Positions 62,455 through 64,000 of a stretch of 64,000 nt of DNA are shown piece by piece. The stretch's first letter is position 1; the number at the start of each line of letters is the position of its first letter. The notes beneath the pieces were generated by a model that was given only the letters and a program-made list of their open reading frames with translations, ran no database searches and was not told where the DNA came from. This stretch comes from JL08 sp963765555. GTDB lineage: Bacteria > Pseudomonadota > Alphaproteobacteria > Rhodobacterales > Rhodobacteraceae. Both the position numbers and the translations under genes were made by a program. The stretch lies in contig CAVXWX010000002.1 in NCBI GenBank assembly GCA_963765555.1, positions 310,001-374,000 of the forward strand, given 5' to 3'.

Positions 62455-63539
62455 ATGTCTGATCTTATATGCCATGTTCATGTGGGCATGCCGAAAACCG
62501 GTACAACTTCAATCCAAAAGACACTGTCTACTGTGCAGGATCAGCCAACACAGTATCTCCCGCTTAAAGGCGCCAACCATTCTTTGATTTTTGCCAACCT
62601 GTTCGAAGCAAAACCATGGCTGCACCGCGACATGTCTACATGGGTCACACCCAAGACACACGTTCTTGGTGATCCGAAAGAGGCTGGAAAAGACGCTAAG
62701 AAAATTGCTGGAAGAGGCCGAACAAGACCAGTTTGTGAGGGCTGTCGTTTTTTCCGGAGAACGATTGGGCAAGCGAAAAGCTGCTGATCTCGAAGCGATG
62801 CGAACGTTCCGATTTCTTTTTTCGCCCTCTTGTTCGGATTTCCGAATTTACGGCTATATTCGTCCCGTTTCTGGCCGATTTCATTGCAAGCGCCTTCCAG
62901 CAACGCATCAAAGTCTGGGGCAATGCCGGATATTGATGAAAGTGTGAACTTTCCGCGATACCGGATCCAACTTCGAAAAATTTGATCATGTGTTCGGGCA
63001 TCCAACGTTTCGTTGCGCCGATTTGCGCGGGCGGATTTGATCGAAGGAGATGTCGTCCGGGATTTGGCGTCGCAAATCGGGATGGATTTGACGGGTCATT
63101 CGACACAAGCATTCTAACGAAAGCTTTAGCCTGGAAGCGGTTGCACTTTCTGTTTGCAATCCGGCGGTCGGAATACGTGCCAGACAAGCGTTCGCGATGT
63201 TGCTGTCGCCGGATGGTCTCGTCAGCAACTATTTTGTCGAAAATTAAAGGCGGCAAGCTGGCATTTGATCCATCGTTTGCCTTGCGCTGACGCCGACAGA
63301 AACGCGAAGGATATTGACTGGGTCGAAAACAGGATTGGGGCGAGCGTAACGGACATGCGCGCCCTCTTCGGGAAAGTCCGATCCGCAACAATCAGGATCT
63401 TCTGGATATTGCGGCAGACGTCGATCTACTTGCTTGAAGCGACTTGGAAGATGACCCGGTTTTCCTGAGTGCTGAATTCACCCTGACAGACATGAAACGG
63501 TGGGTACAACAGGGATTGAAAACGGGACAATCGATTTAG
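62455..63539 (+). pseudogene. Sulfotransferase-like gene with several frameshifts
   Basis: It begins MSDLICHVHVGMPKTGTTSIQ, in which GMPKTGTT is the PAPS-binding 5' loop. YGYIRPVSG matches the 3' motif. After about 62.69 kb the coding signal jumps between frames (about 62.69, 62.88, 62.94, 63.03, 63.12, 63.24 and 63.36 kb) but stays readable to ...LTDMKRWVQQGLKTGQSI and TAG at 63537-63539. A stop appears within the repaired path near 63.44 kb, so real decay cannot be excluded here. It follows kpsT by 9 bp. Confidence 0.65.
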
Positions 63540-64000
63540 TTCTCCAGTTCGTCGATCCGTCGTTTAAGGCGCAAGACCTGTTCCTGAAGCGAAAACACCA
63601 TGACCATCATATACTGGATCATTTCCCAATCATCGGGAACGGGCGATGCCTTTGCCTTGTCTTTGGTGTCGAATACGGGTTCGCCATGTGCCGCGAAAAT
63701 CTTGTTTATCCGTTCAAGATCAGGCGCACATTCCGACAGGATCTGGTCAAGTTCATCTTCGGTCGGGCAATATGTCTCTTTCGCATCCAGCAATTTGGCC
63801 GGTTCCCAAAACAGGCGCGACGGGCGCAACAATCGTCCAAACGCGTCAGGCTGGACTTCTTTTTCCGTTCTGGAATTGTGCACGGCCCAAGCCATCAGTG
63901 CCTGGGGCGATGGCGTTTCATAAGCGCGAATTGCGTCGATATCGGTGATCCCGGATTTCTCGAAAAAATCCGCAACCACATCCGGGGTTTCATCAAAATT
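63536..64000 (-). CDS. C-terminal part of an unidentified protein, cut by the window end
   Basis: The frame is open from the right edge (NFDETPDVVADFFEKSGITD) to a stop at 63536, so the GTG at 63979 is not necessarily the start. The 150 visible residues are acidic and soluble and end in a predicted coiled coil (VFSLQEQVLRLKRRIDELEN). The beginning resembles the end of a sulfotransferase-like domain, but I cannot name the family. Its stop overlaps the preceding convergent gene by 4 bp. Confidence 0.6.
   Translation of the reverse strand, partial: NFDETPDVVADFFEKSGITDIDAIRAYETPSPQALMAWAVHNSRTEKEVQPDAFGRLLRPSRLFWEPAKLLDAKETYCPTEDELDQILSECAPDLERINKIFAAHGEPVFDTKDKAKASPVPDDWEMIQYMMVMVFSLQEQVLRLKRRIDELEN

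Noticed and set aside
1..64000. CRISPR array, insertion sequence, prophage or rRNA
   Set aside because: No direct-repeat array, transposase or integrase motif, phage gene, or ribosomal RNA sequence was seen.

Overview
The window comes from an aerobic anoxygenic phototrophic alphaproteobacterium of the Roseobacter group (Rhodobacterales). This is inferred from the photosynthesis gene order, the oxygen-dependent cyclase acsF, 5-aminolevulinate synthase, PpsR/PpaA regulation, an NsrR-nos denitrification cluster and an EcfG-type general stress response. No genus is claimed.

Layout. (1) 1-27.4 kb is the right part of a photosynthesis gene cluster: pufL (cut by the window edge), pufM, a three-haem pufC and dxs on +. 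A long minus-strand operon follows (bchF-N-B-H-L-M, lhaA, puhA-B-C, a 98-aa gene, acsF, puhE, hemA, then cycA), mostly joined by ATGA-type overlaps. Divergent from it are ppaA-ppsR-bchG-pucC-like-bchP-idi. TGT-N12-ACA PpsR boxes lie between bchF and ppaA and at the bchG start. Precursor supply (dxs, idi, hemA), bacteriochlorophyll synthesis, reaction-centre subunits, assembly factors, the soluble cytochrome and redox/light repressors are therefore together. (2) 27.4-33.2 kb: a LuxR-type regulator divergent from a polyamine-type ABC transporter and a frameshifted SDR. (3) 33.3-43.9 kb: nsrR, accessory genes and nosRZDFYLX for nitrous oxide reduction. Many single-base indels break nosR, nosZ, nosD, nosF and nosY while leaving their motifs intact. 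(4) 44.1-54.6 kb: a general stress response island with phyR, nepR, ecfG and a PhyK-type kinase plus small stress genes. Eight GGAAC-N16/17-CGTT promoters can be read directly, including an overlapping divergent pair between phyR and nepR. (5) 54.6-64 kb: an M23 peptidase and a surface-polysaccharide export locus (KpsM/KpsE/KpsT-like, two glycosyltransferases, an RgpF-like protein and two sulfotransferase-like genes), the latter again with indels.

The first 32.6 kb is free of frameshifts, whereas 32.6-63.5 kb holds more than fifteen single-base indels, often in short homopolymers and without accompanying motif loss. This looks more like sequence error than gene decay, but it cannot be settled from the sequence alone. 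The strongest observations are the three-haem PufC, the paired PpsR boxes over the bchG start, and the stress regulon with its overlapping phyR/nepR promoters and a nepR frameshift.
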